This document shows, piece by piece, positions 7,043 through 15,847 of a DNA stretch of 64,000 nt. The stretch comes from Methanoculleus chikugoensis. Its GTDB lineage: Archaea; Halobacteriota; Methanomicrobia; Methanomicrobiales; Methanoculleaceae. The position numbers were made by a program, and so were the translations under genes. Under the pieces are notes generated by a model, which was given only the letters and a program-made list of their open reading frames with translations, was not told the DNA's origin and did no database searches. The stretch lies in contig NZ_AP019781.1 of NCBI RefSeq assembly GCF_019669965.1, positions 1,551,092 to 1,615,091 on the forward strand, given 5' to 3'. Every line of letters starts with the position of its first letter. Position 1 is the stretch's first letter.

Positions 7043-9895
7043 CTACACCAGTTCGTTCCTCCGCAGGAACTCCCTGATCTCGCGGGACTCGACCCAGCCC
7101 TCGTCGAGCTGCCTGACGATCGCGTTGATCCGCTCAACCTGCTCCCGGATCTTTGCCGACATCGCCTCATCATCGGCCAGATCGGCCATGCCGAGGATCA
7201 CCTGCAGGGGCAGCCGGATATGGTCCGCGAGAACTGCAAACTGCTCGATATTCTGCTCGATCTGGTAGAATGCCTGCAGCCGCATATCCTCGTAGCGCGC
7301 CCGGTCCGAGACGTCCCTGCCGACGATCTGTACGCCCACGACAAGGCCGTCTTCCACGATCGGAGACTCGTTCAGTTCGAGGAACGCCACCGACCCGTCT
7401 TTGCGGCGGAACTCGACCTCGACCCCCTCGACCGGTTTGCCGCGGGCGATCTTCTCCCGCCCATCCTCCCAGACGGGGAGGGACGAGGGGACGACATAGT
7501 CGTGACACCTGCGGCCGATGAGTTCATCGGGAGTATAGCCGAGGATGCGGGTCACCGCCGGGGAGATATAGGTGATCCCCCGGTCGCGGTGACAGGTGTA
7601 GATCATATCGAAACTTCGCTGCGCGATCTCGCGGAACCGCTCCTCGCTCTCCGCAAGAGCGTTCTGCATCTCCCGCCAGTCGGTGATGTCCTCCAGCATC
7701 GCGATGACCAGGCCTCCCTCCCCGGAGTCGTGGAGCAGCGACGTGGTCAGCCGCCCCCAGACTAACCTGCCGTCCTTCGTCAGGTAGCGCTTCTCCCGGC
7801 GGAGACCCTTCATCAAAGCGGTCTCTCGGTGGAGAGAACCGGCCTCCTCCCGGTCGGGCGGGTAGATCAGGTCGTATGACCGCATACCATACAGTTCGTC
7901 CTCGTCGTAACCGAACATGCGCACGAACGCCGGGTTCGCCTCCATGATCCGTCCGCCCGGGTCGATGAGCGCGATCCCGGTTCCCGCCTGCTCGAAGATC
8001 CCCCGGAACCGCTCTTCGCTCTCCCGCAGCGCAAGTTCCGCTTTCTTCTGTTCGGTGATCTCCTGCCCCGTGACGGCCAGCATCCCGGCCCGCGGCCGGT
8101 AGATCTGCAGGTCGTACCACCGCCCGGTTCTCGGCTCCTGCAGCCGCCGCTGAACCGGAAGACCGGTCTCTGTGACCTCCCCATAGAGAGCACGGGCACC
8201 CTCGCGGATCGCCGGGAAGATATCGAAGAGCCGCTGTCCGACCAGTTCTTCCCGGCTGCGGCCGAATACCTCGGCCGCTTTCTCGTTCAGCTCGCTGATA
8301 CGGTAATCGACAGGGTTCCCTTCGTCGTCCCGGATAACCTCGTAGAGGGTGTAACTCTCGAGCATCCGTTCAAAGAGAAGACGGTACTTCTCTTCGCTCC
8401 TCCCGAGAGCCTCGTTCGCCCGCATCCGCTCGATGACCCGGCCGAGTCGCCCGGCAACGGCATCGATCAGGCGGCGTTCATCGACGAGAAACGGCGTACC
8501 GTCGTCTTCGGGCCGCGGGTGGCGGTAGCAGACCTCCACCTTCCCGACGATCCTCCCCTTGACGACGATCGGGCTCTCCTGCCGCCAGGGGCTCTCGATA
8601 AAACCGGCCGACCGGTATTCCCGGCCGTCGACCACGATCCGGGCGGCGGCATCTTCCGGATGGAGCCAGCCGGCCGGGAGGATGACGGCAACATCCCGGA
8701 GAACCTCTTCGACCGAGTTCCCGGGCCGCTCGATGACGCCGCTCACGGCGTAAAGCGTCGCAAGTTCCCTCACCCGGTTGTCCAGGGCGATCCGCTGCTC
8801 CCGCAGCATCTCTTCAGCCCTGCGCCGTTCCGTGACGTCTCCTGCAATGACGACGAGCCGGTCATACTGCGGCCGGTATACCTTCAGTTCGTAGAAGGAG
8901 CCGGTATCCGGACTCGAGATCTCGCGGTGCACCGTCCTCCCGGTTGCGGCAACCTGGTAGAAGAGGTCGAGCGCAACGGTGCCGATCGCCGGAATAGCCT
9001 TCGGGAGGTCTTCTCCGACGACCTCCTCCTGCGGACGCCCGAGGTTTTCGGCGGCTTTGCGGTTGATCCGGACGACCCGGAAGCCGGCAGGGTCCCCTGA
9101 ACCGTCGCGGAGTATCTCAAGAAGGAGGCCGGCGTCCGGCATCTGGTCGAAGAGGAGGCGGTACTGGTGCCCGGACGAAGCAGCCCCGGCGGGTGCCGGC
9201 GCGACGGCCGCCCCGAGCATCGCGGCGACGGCACGGACGAGGGCATGCTCCTGCGGCAGGAACGGATCGTCCCTCCCCTCCGGGACCCTCCGGCACTCGA
9301 CCACGAGGTATGCGGCTGAACGTCCTCCGGCATCTATCCCGGCAACAATCCTTCCGGGCCCCGGAACGGCGATTCCGGGCACTATCCGCACCGACACCTG
9401 TTCAGGGTGGCGGAACCCGCGGGGCAGAAGGGCGGCCGTCTCCGGGAAGACCTCGCCGGCATCGGCGCCGCCTTCGATCGCACGGGCGACCGCGGAGAGG
9501 GTGCAGAGCTCCCTCGTCTGCCAGCACGGTTCGTCCCGGACGGTGACGTCGAGGTCGACCCCCGCCCAGAGGACGATCCTGCCCGTGGCGTCCCTGACCG
9601 GGATGCCCCTGCTCGCGATGGTGCGGTATCCGCCGTCGGCATCCCGGATCCGGTAGTTGCACCTCCATGGAAGACCGGCGTCGTTGCAACGTTCCCACCG
9701 GGCGAGCACCGTCCCGGCGTCCTCCGGGTGGAGGTTGCCCGCCCCCGCGGGATCAGAGCGCTCTTCGAGCGTCGTTTCCTTGAGGGGAGGCGCCACGCCG
9801 TCGGGCCCGCTGATCCAGATCCTGCAGGAGATTGCCTCGTCGGCAGGCAGGCCATGGTTGTCCGGAGCGGTCGCGGTGAAGTCTGGTGACGGCAT
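7043..9895 (-). CDS. Multi-PAS sensor protein with H-box but no ATPase domain
   Basis: A 950-aa cytosolic sensory protein. In order: PAS (about 15-125), a degenerate copy of an unassigned 115-residue module (128-245), PAS (250-365), a good copy of that module (370-490; RELATLYAVSGVIERPG, PAGWLHPED, RLGRVIERM), then three PAS domains (to about 870), the last with SFDMIYTCHRDRGITYISPA. The last 75 residues hold ADHIRLPLQVILGMADL, which matches the H box of HisKA dimerisation domains. The chain then ends at FLRRNELV with no HATPase domain. It has the same design as the protein at 19867-21615. Without ATPase it cannot autophosphorylate; it may partner with a complete kinase such as the one at 4873-6789 (inference). 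Confidence 0.85.
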   Translation of the reverse strand: MPSPDFTATAPDNHGLPADEAISCRIWISGPDGVAPPLKETTLEERSDPAGAGNLHPEDAGTVLARWERCNDAGLPWRCNYRIRDADGGYRTIASRGIPVRDATGRIVLWAGVDLDVTVRDEPCWQTRELCTLSAVARAIEGGADAGEVFPETAALLPRGFRHPEQVSVRIVPGIAVPGPGRIVAGIDAGGRSAAYLVVECRRVPEGRDDPFLPQEHALVRAVAAMLGAAVAPAPAGAASSGHQYRLLFDQMPDAGLLLEILRDGSGDPAGFRVVRINRKAAENLGRPQEEVVGEDLPKAIPAIGTVALDLFYQVAATGRTVHREISSPDTGSFYELKVYRPQYDRLVVIAGDVTERRRAEEMLREQRIALDNRVRELATLYAVSGVIERPGNSVEEVLRDVAVILPAGWLHPEDAAARIVVDGREYRSAGFIESPWRQESPIVVKGRIVGKVEVCYRHPRPEDDGTPFLVDERRLIDAVAGRLGRVIERMRANEALGRSEEKYRLLFERMLESYTLYEVIRDDEGNPVDYRISELNEKAAEVFGRSREELVGQRLFDIFPAIREGARALYGEVTETGLPVQRRLQEPRTGRWYDLQIYRPRAGMLAVTGQEITEQKKAELALRESEERFRGIFEQAGTGIALIDPGGRIMEANPAFVRMFGYDEDELYGMRSYDLIYPPDREEAGSLHRETALMKGLRREKRYLTKDGRLVWGRLTTSLLHDSGEGGLVIAMLEDITDWREMQNALAESEERFREIAQRSFDMIYTCHRDRGITYISPAVTRILGYTPDELIGRRCHDYVVPSSLPVWEDGREKIARGKPVEGVEVEFRRKDGSVAFLELNESPIVEDGLVVGVQIVGRDVSDRARYEDMRLQAFYQIEQNIEQFAVLADHIRLPLQVILGMADLADDEAMSAKIREQVERINAIVRQLDEGWVESREIREFLRRNELV

Positions 9896-10120
9896 GGTTT
9901 AACACTGAAGGGAAGTCAGGCAGGGTGACGGAGATTGACGGCAGGCCGTCACCCGGGCATGCTGTGCTGGGGGCGGTCGTTCCGATCAGTTGGGTCGAAC
10001 TCGTCATAATGGTTCTGCTCGGTGAAAGGGCGACCCCCTATTCGAGCAATTGCGCCGGCGACAGATCCGGATATGCGCCCGGACACCCTTTAAGTGAGAA
10101 GCGGCTAAGGTTGTACGATC

Positions 10121-10168
10121 ATGACGGAGACCTGCGCCCGAACGACTCCGGCCGGAGGCGGGCCGTGA
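10121..10168 (+). CDS. 15-codon leader ORF overlapping the Zn/Cd ATPase start
   Basis: ATG at 10121 opens MTETCARTTPAGGGP and its TGA (10166-10168) overlaps the GTG start of the metal ATPase (GTGA). A TATA-like CTTTAAG lies at about 10088-10094, roughly 30 nt upstream, so a transcript could begin close to this ATG. Its own ribosome site is weak (AAGG 10 nt away). The overlap suggests translational coupling or a leader peptide; the single Cys is suggestive but unproven. The CopB-type ATPase at 15848 has a similar small ORF. Confidence 0.4.
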   Translation: MTETCARTTPAGGGP

Positions 10169-12099
10169 CGGAGCATGAGGAAGGTCCGTCCTGTCCCCGC
10201 TGCCGGGTTGGGGCCTCTCACGGGCAGGTCGTCGGCCGCCGAGAGGTTGCTGTCTTCGGGGTCTCGGGCATCCTCCTCCTCGCGGGGGTGATCGTCGGGT
10301 ACCTCACCCCATATCCCTTCGCCGGGACAGCCCTGCTCCTCGCCGCCGCGGTCATATCCGGCTACGATATCCTGAGAACCGGGTTCTTCGCTCTCATCCG
10401 GCTCCGGTTCAGCATCGCCGTGCTCATATCCATCGCGGCGGCAGGAGCGTTCCTGACCGGAAATCCCGCCGAGGGGGCGACCGTGCTGTATCTCTACGCC
10501 GTCGCCGAGTTCCTGGAGGAGTACGCGGCCGGCAGGGCCGAACGCTCGATAGCCTCGCTCCTTGACCTCACGCCGCAGACGGCCCGGGTCAGGCGGGACG
10601 ACGCCGAGACGACTGTTCCGGTCGATGACGTCGGCGTCGGGGAGATTGTAATCGCGAGACCGGGCGACACCGTTCCGCTCGACGGCATCGTCGTTGCCGG
10701 CACCTCGTCGGTCGACCAGGCGGCGATCACCGGGGAGAGCGTCCCGGTGGCAAAGGAAGTCGGGGACGGCGTCTACGCAGGGACACGGAACGTCGACGGG
10801 TACCTCGAAGTCCGGGTGACGAAACCGGAACGAGAGAGCACGATAGCCCGGGTCGCCGCCCTGGTCGCGGAGGCCCAGTCCCACACTTCTCCCACCGAAG
10901 CGTTCATCGAGCGCTTCTCCCGCTACTACACGCCGGCGGTCATCCTCCTCGCCGCCCTCCTCGTCGTCGTCCCGCCGCTGGCCTTCGGCGTCCCGTTCCT
11001 CGAAGCGTTCTACCGGGCGCTGATCCTGCTCGTCATCGCCTGCCCCTGCGCGCTCGCGATCTCCACCCCGGTCTCGATGGTCTCGGGGATCACGACCGCG
11101 GCGCATAACGGCGTGCTGATCAAGGGCAGAGACTCGCTCGAAGCCGTGGGGCTTGCGCGGGTGGTCGTCTTCGACAAGACCGGGACGCTCACGACCGGGA
11201 GGCTTGAGGTGGACGACGTGGTAGGGTTCGGGGTCCCTGAGGCGGAGGTTCTCGCCGTCGCCGCATCGCTCGAGTCACGTTCCGGCCACCCGATCGCGGA
11301 GGCGATCCGGCGGCGGGCGGAAGAGGAGGGAGCCGTCCTGCGGGACGTCGAGGAGTTCGTATCACTGACGGGGAGAGGCGTCCGGGGGAGGATCGGCGGT
11401 GCGGCCTACACCCTCGGGAACGTTGCGCTCTTTGCCGACGGAGATGACCGGGCATGGCGGGCGGCGTACGACCGGCTGGAGAGCGAAGGGAAGACGGTCG
11501 TCCTCGCCGGTACCGCCTCAGGGGTGATCGGGCTCGTCGCTCTCTCGGACGTGGTGAAGAGGGATGCAGAAAAGACGGTTGCCGCTCTTCAGGCGCGGGG
11601 CATCAGGACGGTGATGCTCACCGGGGACAACGAACGTGTCGGTGAAGCAGTGGCCCGCCATATCGGGATCGACGAGTGCCATGCCGGGCTCCTCCCGGAG
11701 GATAAGGTGGCGATGGTCGAGCGGCTGATGGACCGCTACGGGCTCGTGGTGATGGTCGGCGACGGCGTGAACGACGCGCCGGCGCTTGCACGGGCGAACG
11801 TCGGGGTCGCGATGGGGGCGATAGGCTCAGACGTCGCGATCGAGGCGGCAGACATCGTCGTGATGGAGGACGACATCTCGAGGGTCGCCTACCTCGTCGC
11901 CCTCTCTGAGAAGACGGTCTCGGTCGTCCGGCAGAACGTCATAGCGGCGCTCGTGGTGAAACTCGGCATCGCCGGGCTCGCGGTCTTCGGGCTGGTCACC
12001 CTCTGGATGGCGGTGGCGTTCGGGGACATGGGGCTCTCGCTTGCGGTCATCGCAAACGCCCTCAGGATAGGCCGGCCGGATACCGGCAATCCTCCATGA
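10165..12099 (+). CDS. P1B-2 type heavy-metal (Zn/Cd/Pb) exporting ATPase
   Basis: Membrane efflux pump, 644 aa. It has the metal-site CPC motif (IACPCALAIS, about residue 293), phosphorylation motif DKTGTLT (Asp near 337), TGES in the actuator domain, SGHPIAEAI, and GDGVNDAP in the hinge. Helix 7 reads RQNVIAALVVK and helix 8 has GDMG, which fit the N(x)7K...DxG signature of the P1B-2 Zn/Cd/Pb class. The GTG start at 10165 has GGAGG 6 nt upstream; the frame extends further 5' but overlaps the divergent sensor gene. The short N-terminus carries CPRC instead of a full heavy-metal-associated domain. It is divergent from the PAS protein at 7043. Confidence 0.93.
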   Translation: MTEHEEGPSCPRCRVGASHGQVVGRREVAVFGVSGILLLAGVIVGYLTPYPFAGTALLLAAAVISGYDILRTGFFALIRLRFSIAVLISIAAAGAFLTGNPAEGATVLYLYAVAEFLEEYAAGRAERSIASLLDLTPQTARVRRDDAETTVPVDDVGVGEIVIARPGDTVPLDGIVVAGTSSVDQAAITGESVPVAKEVGDGVYAGTRNVDGYLEVRVTKPERESTIARVAALVAEAQSHTSPTEAFIERFSRYYTPAVILLAALLVVVPPLAFGVPFLEAFYRALILLVIACPCALAISTPVSMVSGITTAAHNGVLIKGRDSLEAVGLARVVVFDKTGTLTTGRLEVDDVVGFGVPEAEVLAVAASLESRSGHPIAEAIRRRAEEEGAVLRDVEEFVSLTGRGVRGRIGGAAYTLGNVALFADGDDRAWRAAYDRLESEGKTVVLAGTASGVIGLVALSDVVKRDAEKTVAALQARGIRTVMLTGDNERVGEAVARHIGIDECHAGLLPEDKVAMVERLMDRYGLVVMVGDGVNDAPALARANVGVAMGAIGSDVAIEAADIVVMEDDISRVAYLVALSEKTVSVVRQNVIAALVVKLGIAGLAVFGLVTLWMAVAFGDMGLSLAVIANALRIGRPDTGNPP

Positions 12100-12122
12100 A
12101 ACTGCTGAGGACAGGTGCCGGG

Positions 12123-12128
12123 AAAAAA
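12123..12128 (-). terminator. Short T-tract between convergent genes
   Basis: Six As on the plus strand read as T6 on the minus strand, 11 nt beyond the cupin stop codon. This fits archaeal T-tract termination but is short. It lies in the 39-bp gap between the ATPase and cupin genes. Confidence 0.35.
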
Positions 12129-12138
12129 GGAAGTGGAT

Positions 12139-13002
12139 CTATGCAAAGAGGACAGTCTTCTCCAGCGTCCATGCAGGGTCAATGAACGAGAGAAGCCTCG
12201 TCGTCGAGTCCGCGGCGTTCCGGGTCTCCTTCACCTGGTCGGGTCGGACGTAGGCGGCACTCCCGGCAGGAACCCGTATCGTCTCTCCGCCGGGCGTGGC
12301 GACCTCGATCTCCCCCTCGATCACGTAGAGGAGATCGGACGAACCGAGAATCCCGTCATAGCCTAGATATCCGCCCGGGAGGAGTTCCACGCAGGCAACG
12401 CTGTAGCCGACCGGGATCGTCGTCTCGTTCATCAGCACCGGGTTTACGAGGGTAAAGGCCGCGACACCGGACTCAAGGTCCCACTCGATCCCTTCGTGGG
12501 GATCGGCGACAACGATCGGCCTTCCGTCCGTCTTCACGTTGACCGCGTCAAGTTCATCCCCCGAGATCTCGATCTCGGGCGTGTAGGCCGGCTGGCTCAC
12601 GGTGATGTAGCGGAGATCGGCATCCCCGGCCGAGACTATCGACTGCAGCACCCCTTCCGGCAGGAGCACGGTCTCTCCCTCGCGGGCGGTCACCGTCTCG
12701 TTGTCGCAGCGGATCTCCGCAGTACCATCGAGCACGTAGACAAGTTCCGCCGTCCCGATCAGGCGGTGCGGCGGAGTCGCGTTGCCCGGTGCGATGGCGA
12801 CATATCCCATACTGTAGTTTGCCCGGATCTGCGGCGTCTCTTCACCGATGATCCCGGCATAGGTTGCCTGGCCGTCGAATATGGGTATCGGGTCAACCGG
12901 GGCGATCAGGCTGACACCCGCCTCCGCCGGAGAATCGTCTGCGGCGAGGCATCCGGCAGAGAGGAGGATACAGACAAAGAGAAGAGGAGCGATCCTATAC
13001 AT
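12139..13002 (-). CDS. Bicupin lipoprotein
   Basis: 287-aa secreted lipoprotein with two cupin domains. The start is ATG 13002 (MYRIAPLLFVCILLSAGC, lipobox SAGC); the longer frame upstream adds an unlikely polar leader. Cupin 1 (about residues 55-140) includes PPHRLIGTAELVYVLDGTAEI; cupin 2 (about 170-280) includes GGYLGYDGILGSSDLLYVIEGEIEV and ends RVPAGSAAYVRPDQVKE. Both keep the beta-barrel spacing, but some metal-binding His residues of classical cupins are replaced, so enzymatic activity is uncertain. It sits between a metal ATPase and a histidine kinase; a role in ligand or metal binding at the surface is only a guess. Confidence 0.75.
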   Translation of the reverse strand: MYRIAPLLFVCILLSAGCLAADDSPAEAGVSLIAPVDPIPIFDGQATYAGIIGEETPQIRANYSMGYVAIAPGNATPPHRLIGTAELVYVLDGTAEIRCDNETVTAREGETVLLPEGVLQSIVSAGDADLRYITVSQPAYTPEIEISGDELDAVNVKTDGRPIVVADPHEGIEWDLESGVAAFTLVNPVLMNETTIPVGYSVACVELLPGGYLGYDGILGSSDLLYVIEGEIEVATPGGETIRVPAGSAAYVRPDQVKETRNAADSTTRLLSFIDPAWTLEKTVLFA

Positions 13003-13064
13003 GATGAAATGTCTGCGACGGGAGGAATAAAGCAGATCGTCCGTAGCGGCATGCACGGGAGCGC

Positions 13065-15479
13065 TCAGGCGGAGGCACCTTCCCCGCGTCCGGCTTTCCG
13101 GAGGGTAAACCGGAACGCCGCACCCTCCCCGGGGCGGCCCGGGACACGGTCTTCGACCCAGATCCTGCCGCCGTAGCGCGCGGCAAGCATCCGGCAGATC
13201 GAGAGGCCGAGCCCCTGGCTCCCCCGCCTGCCGCCCTCCCGCTCGAACCGGAAGAAGATTGCCTCCTTCAGATCGTCCGGAACCCCGGGGCCGGTGTCGG
13301 CAACGGTGACGACGACGGTCTCTTCGTCCAGATCATCGACCCCCACCGTGACCTCGACGCCCGACCCGCCGTGCTTTGCGGCGTTGCCGATAAGGTTCGT
13401 GAAGATCTCGGGGAGGAGGTCGTCGGCGAAGACCTCCACGGGCAGCCCGGAGTACCTGATGCAGAGGTCGGGGAAGTGGGCGATCTCTCCCCGGATCACG
13501 TCGTAGAGGTTTTGCCGCGCAAGCCCGTCCCGGCCCTCCTGGATCTTTCTGAGGGTGGCGACGTTTGCGGTGATCTCGATGCTCTTCCTGATCCCGTCCT
13601 TCAGTTTCCGGGCGTGCCGGGCCGGCTCTCCCTCGAGCTCGTCGATGAGGAGGTCGGCGTAGATGTTTGCGACGTTGTCCGCGTTCCGGATATCGTGAGT
13701 GAGGATATCGAGGTAGAGGTTCGCCTCCCGGTTTGCCACTTCAAGCCTCCGGTAGAGCATTCCCCGCACGATTCCGGCCCCGATCTCGCGCCCGACGGCT
13801 TCGAGGAGCGCACGCTCGTCGCGAGAGAAGAATCCATGCCCCCTGGTTCCGATGAGGAGCGCCCCGACGACGTCCGACTCGACGACGAGCGGGATGCAGG
13901 CGAGTGCGGCAAACCCGAACTCCCGGAGAAGACGGGATCCCGGGGTGTTCGGGCCCCGGTTCTGTTCAAGGTAGCACGGAAGGCCGGTGGCGATGGAATC
14001 GGCAAACGATCTTCCAAAAACGGTCTCTGTAAGTTCCAGGCATGCATCCGGCATATTTCGCCGGCACTGGAGAGCAGCCTCTCCCCGCCCGGAATCGAGG
14101 CGATAGATTGCGCCGCCGTCGTAGCCGAGGAGATCGAGTGTCTGGCTGAGCGCCGTCTCCAGCAGTTCTCCCGGCAGGTGGGTCGAAGCGGATGTGCCGA
14201 TGATCCGGTTAAGCAGAAGGAGATGCCGGTTCCTCGCCTGCAGTTGCTCCTCCGCCTGTTTCCGGTGGCTGATGTCCCGCATGACGACCTGAACCGCAGG
14301 CCGGCCCTCAAAGATCGTCCGTGCCCCCCTCCCTTCGATGGGAACCGTCGTTCCGTCGAGTCTGACGACCAATAACTCAGCAAGCGGCGTCTCCACGCCC
14401 TGCAGGTCCCGCACGGCGAAGGCCTCGATGAGATCCCGGGTATCCGGGCGGACGATATCGAGGATAGCCGTCCCGATCACCTCTTCCGGGCGTGAAGCCC
14501 CGAGCAGTTTCAGGCCGGCGGGGTTGATGAATATGATCCTCCCGTCGCGATGGATCAGGGTCGCCTCGGCGGAGAGCTCGACGAGCGACCGGTATTTCTC
14601 CTCGCTCTCGCGGAGTTTTGCCTCCATCTGCTTCAAGGGGGTGATGTCCTGGACACCGGCAAGGAATCCCCGGCAGGTGCCGCCGGTGTCGATGATGGGA
14701 GTGGTCGCTATCAGCGTATGGATACGGCCACCGCCTTTTCGAACCAGTTCAAACTCGAAGACCTCGCGCATGTTCCGGCCAAGATTCTGCAGGTGTTCTT
14801 TTACGTCTCCGGCACTCCCCTCGTCGATGAACGCATAGACCGGCGCTCCAATGATCCCGGCGATCGAATAACCGATGATATCGGCCATCTTCCGGTTGGC
14901 AAAGACCACGATGCCCTCTCTGTCGATCAGCGCGATGCCCTCGTTGAGGTTTTCGACGAGGAACCGGTACCGGTCTTCGCTCTCCCGCAGTATCGCCTCG
15001 ATCCGCCTCCTCTTTGCGGTATCCATACCCCTTCCAGGGCCGTCGACCCGAAAGGCACGGGTTTCGGAGACCGGGACGGCCCCGGGGCCGGAGGTGTCGG
15101 GAGAGAAACGGACGAGCCGGCTGCCGCGAAGCCGGCCATCATGAACGGCGCGGCACGAGCAGCGGAACCGCCCTTCGCCGCCGTCGGGCAACCGCATCAC
15201 GCACGGAAAGTCGGCAACCGGAGTGCGGCCGGAGAGAAATGCGGTGATCTCGGATCTGCCCGACTTCCCGCAGATGCGGGGTATCAGGGCCTGGTGAGCG
15301 AAGCGATCCGCGTCGGTTCCGGCGGGCGCGTCACGGGTGATGCCGAGCAGGTGCCGCAGATGCTTGTTGATGCAGGCCACCCGGTTGTCGGGGCCGACTA
15401 TCAGCAGCCCTTCGTCGAACGCATCCAGGATGCCGGAGAGTTCGAGGATATCGCCATGTGCGGGTGTGCAGTCATGCAT
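13065..15479 (-). CDS. Cytosolic histidine kinase, PAS-PAS-PAS-GAF-HisKA-HATPase
   Basis: 804-aa sensor kinase. A divergent PAS (AFDEGLLIVGPDNRVACINKH) is followed by two PAS domains (FLVENLNEGIALIDREG; SLVELSAEATLIHRDG), a GAF domain at about 420-575 (ETALSQTLDLLGYDGGAIYRL), the phospho-acceptor LDILTHDIRNADNVANIYADLL, and a complete HATPase domain (IGNAAKHGG, ADTGPGVPDD, GSQGLGLSICRMLAARYGG). There are no membrane helices. AAGGTGAT lies about 9 nt before ATG 15479, and ACATTTTATC near 15530 is a possible TATA element. No response regulator is adjacent, which is common in methanogens. Confidence 0.9.
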   Translation of the reverse strand: MHDCTPAHGDILELSGILDAFDEGLLIVGPDNRVACINKHLRHLLGITRDAPAGTDADRFAHQALIPRICGKSGRSEITAFLSGRTPVADFPCVMRLPDGGEGRFRCSCRAVHDGRLRGSRLVRFSPDTSGPGAVPVSETRAFRVDGPGRGMDTAKRRRIEAILRESEDRYRFLVENLNEGIALIDREGIVVFANRKMADIIGYSIAGIIGAPVYAFIDEGSAGDVKEHLQNLGRNMREVFEFELVRKGGGRIHTLIATTPIIDTGGTCRGFLAGVQDITPLKQMEAKLRESEEKYRSLVELSAEATLIHRDGRIIFINPAGLKLLGASRPEEVIGTAILDIVRPDTRDLIEAFAVRDLQGVETPLAELLVVRLDGTTVPIEGRGARTIFEGRPAVQVVMRDISHRKQAEEQLQARNRHLLLLNRIIGTSASTHLPGELLETALSQTLDLLGYDGGAIYRLDSGRGEAALQCRRNMPDACLELTETVFGRSFADSIATGLPCYLEQNRGPNTPGSRLLREFGFAALACIPLVVESDVVGALLIGTRGHGFFSRDERALLEAVGREIGAGIVRGMLYRRLEVANREANLYLDILTHDIRNADNVANIYADLLIDELEGEPARHARKLKDGIRKSIEITANVATLRKIQEGRDGLARQNLYDVIRGEIAHFPDLCIRYSGLPVEVFADDLLPEIFTNLIGNAAKHGGSGVEVTVGVDDLDEETVVVTVADTGPGVPDDLKEAIFFRFEREGGRRGSQGLGLSICRMLAARYGGRIWVEDRVPGRPGEGAAFRFTLRKAGRGEGASA

Positions 15480-15801
15480 CGACCGGGATCACCTTCCTTT
15501 ACTCTCGGAGGAGTTTCATCCCCATGGGCAGATAAAATGTTCCCGCACACACCGGGCATATTCGACCAAAGTTCAAAGGAATTTTGACGATCCTGTCGGT
15601 CCTGCGGGCAAGTTCATCCGAGCACAGGCATTATGCTGTTTCCCAGAAGGTATAAATCTGTTCATTTTCACCGGCGGATATCCGTCACCCAGAAGAAGGC
15701 AACCACATGTCCCGATGCTCTCAGGCCTGCGCGCGACCGATATAGTTACATTCTGCAAGAACGGCATCACCCCCATGAGCGGGTACGCACGCGGAGTTAG
15801 C
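15480..15801. other. Divergent promoter region
   Basis: 322 bp between the kinase (leftward) and the CopB-type ATPase with its leader ORF (rightward). The rightward TATA-like element is GATATAGTTACA at about 15739-15750. No other gene or repeat is recognised here. Confidence 0.4.
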
Positions 15802-15846
15802 ATGCATGACTGGGCCGCAGAAGAGGAGCGGACGGGGAGGACGTGA
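15802..15846 (+). CDS. 14-codon leader ORF abutting the CopB-type ATPase
   Basis: [14 protein letters not shown], preceded by a good ribosome site (GGAG, 5 nt spacing). Its TGA at 15844-15846 is 1 nt from the GTG start of the ATPase, and GGAGG for that GTG lies inside the small ORF. A TATA-like element at about 15740 places it at the 5' end of the transcript. The arrangement parallels the 10121-10168 ORF before the other metal ATPase, though the peptides are unrelated. An alternative reading is that ATG 15806 is the ATPase start and this ORF is chance. Confidence 0.4.
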   Translation: MHDWAAEEERTGRT

Positions 15847-15847
15847 A

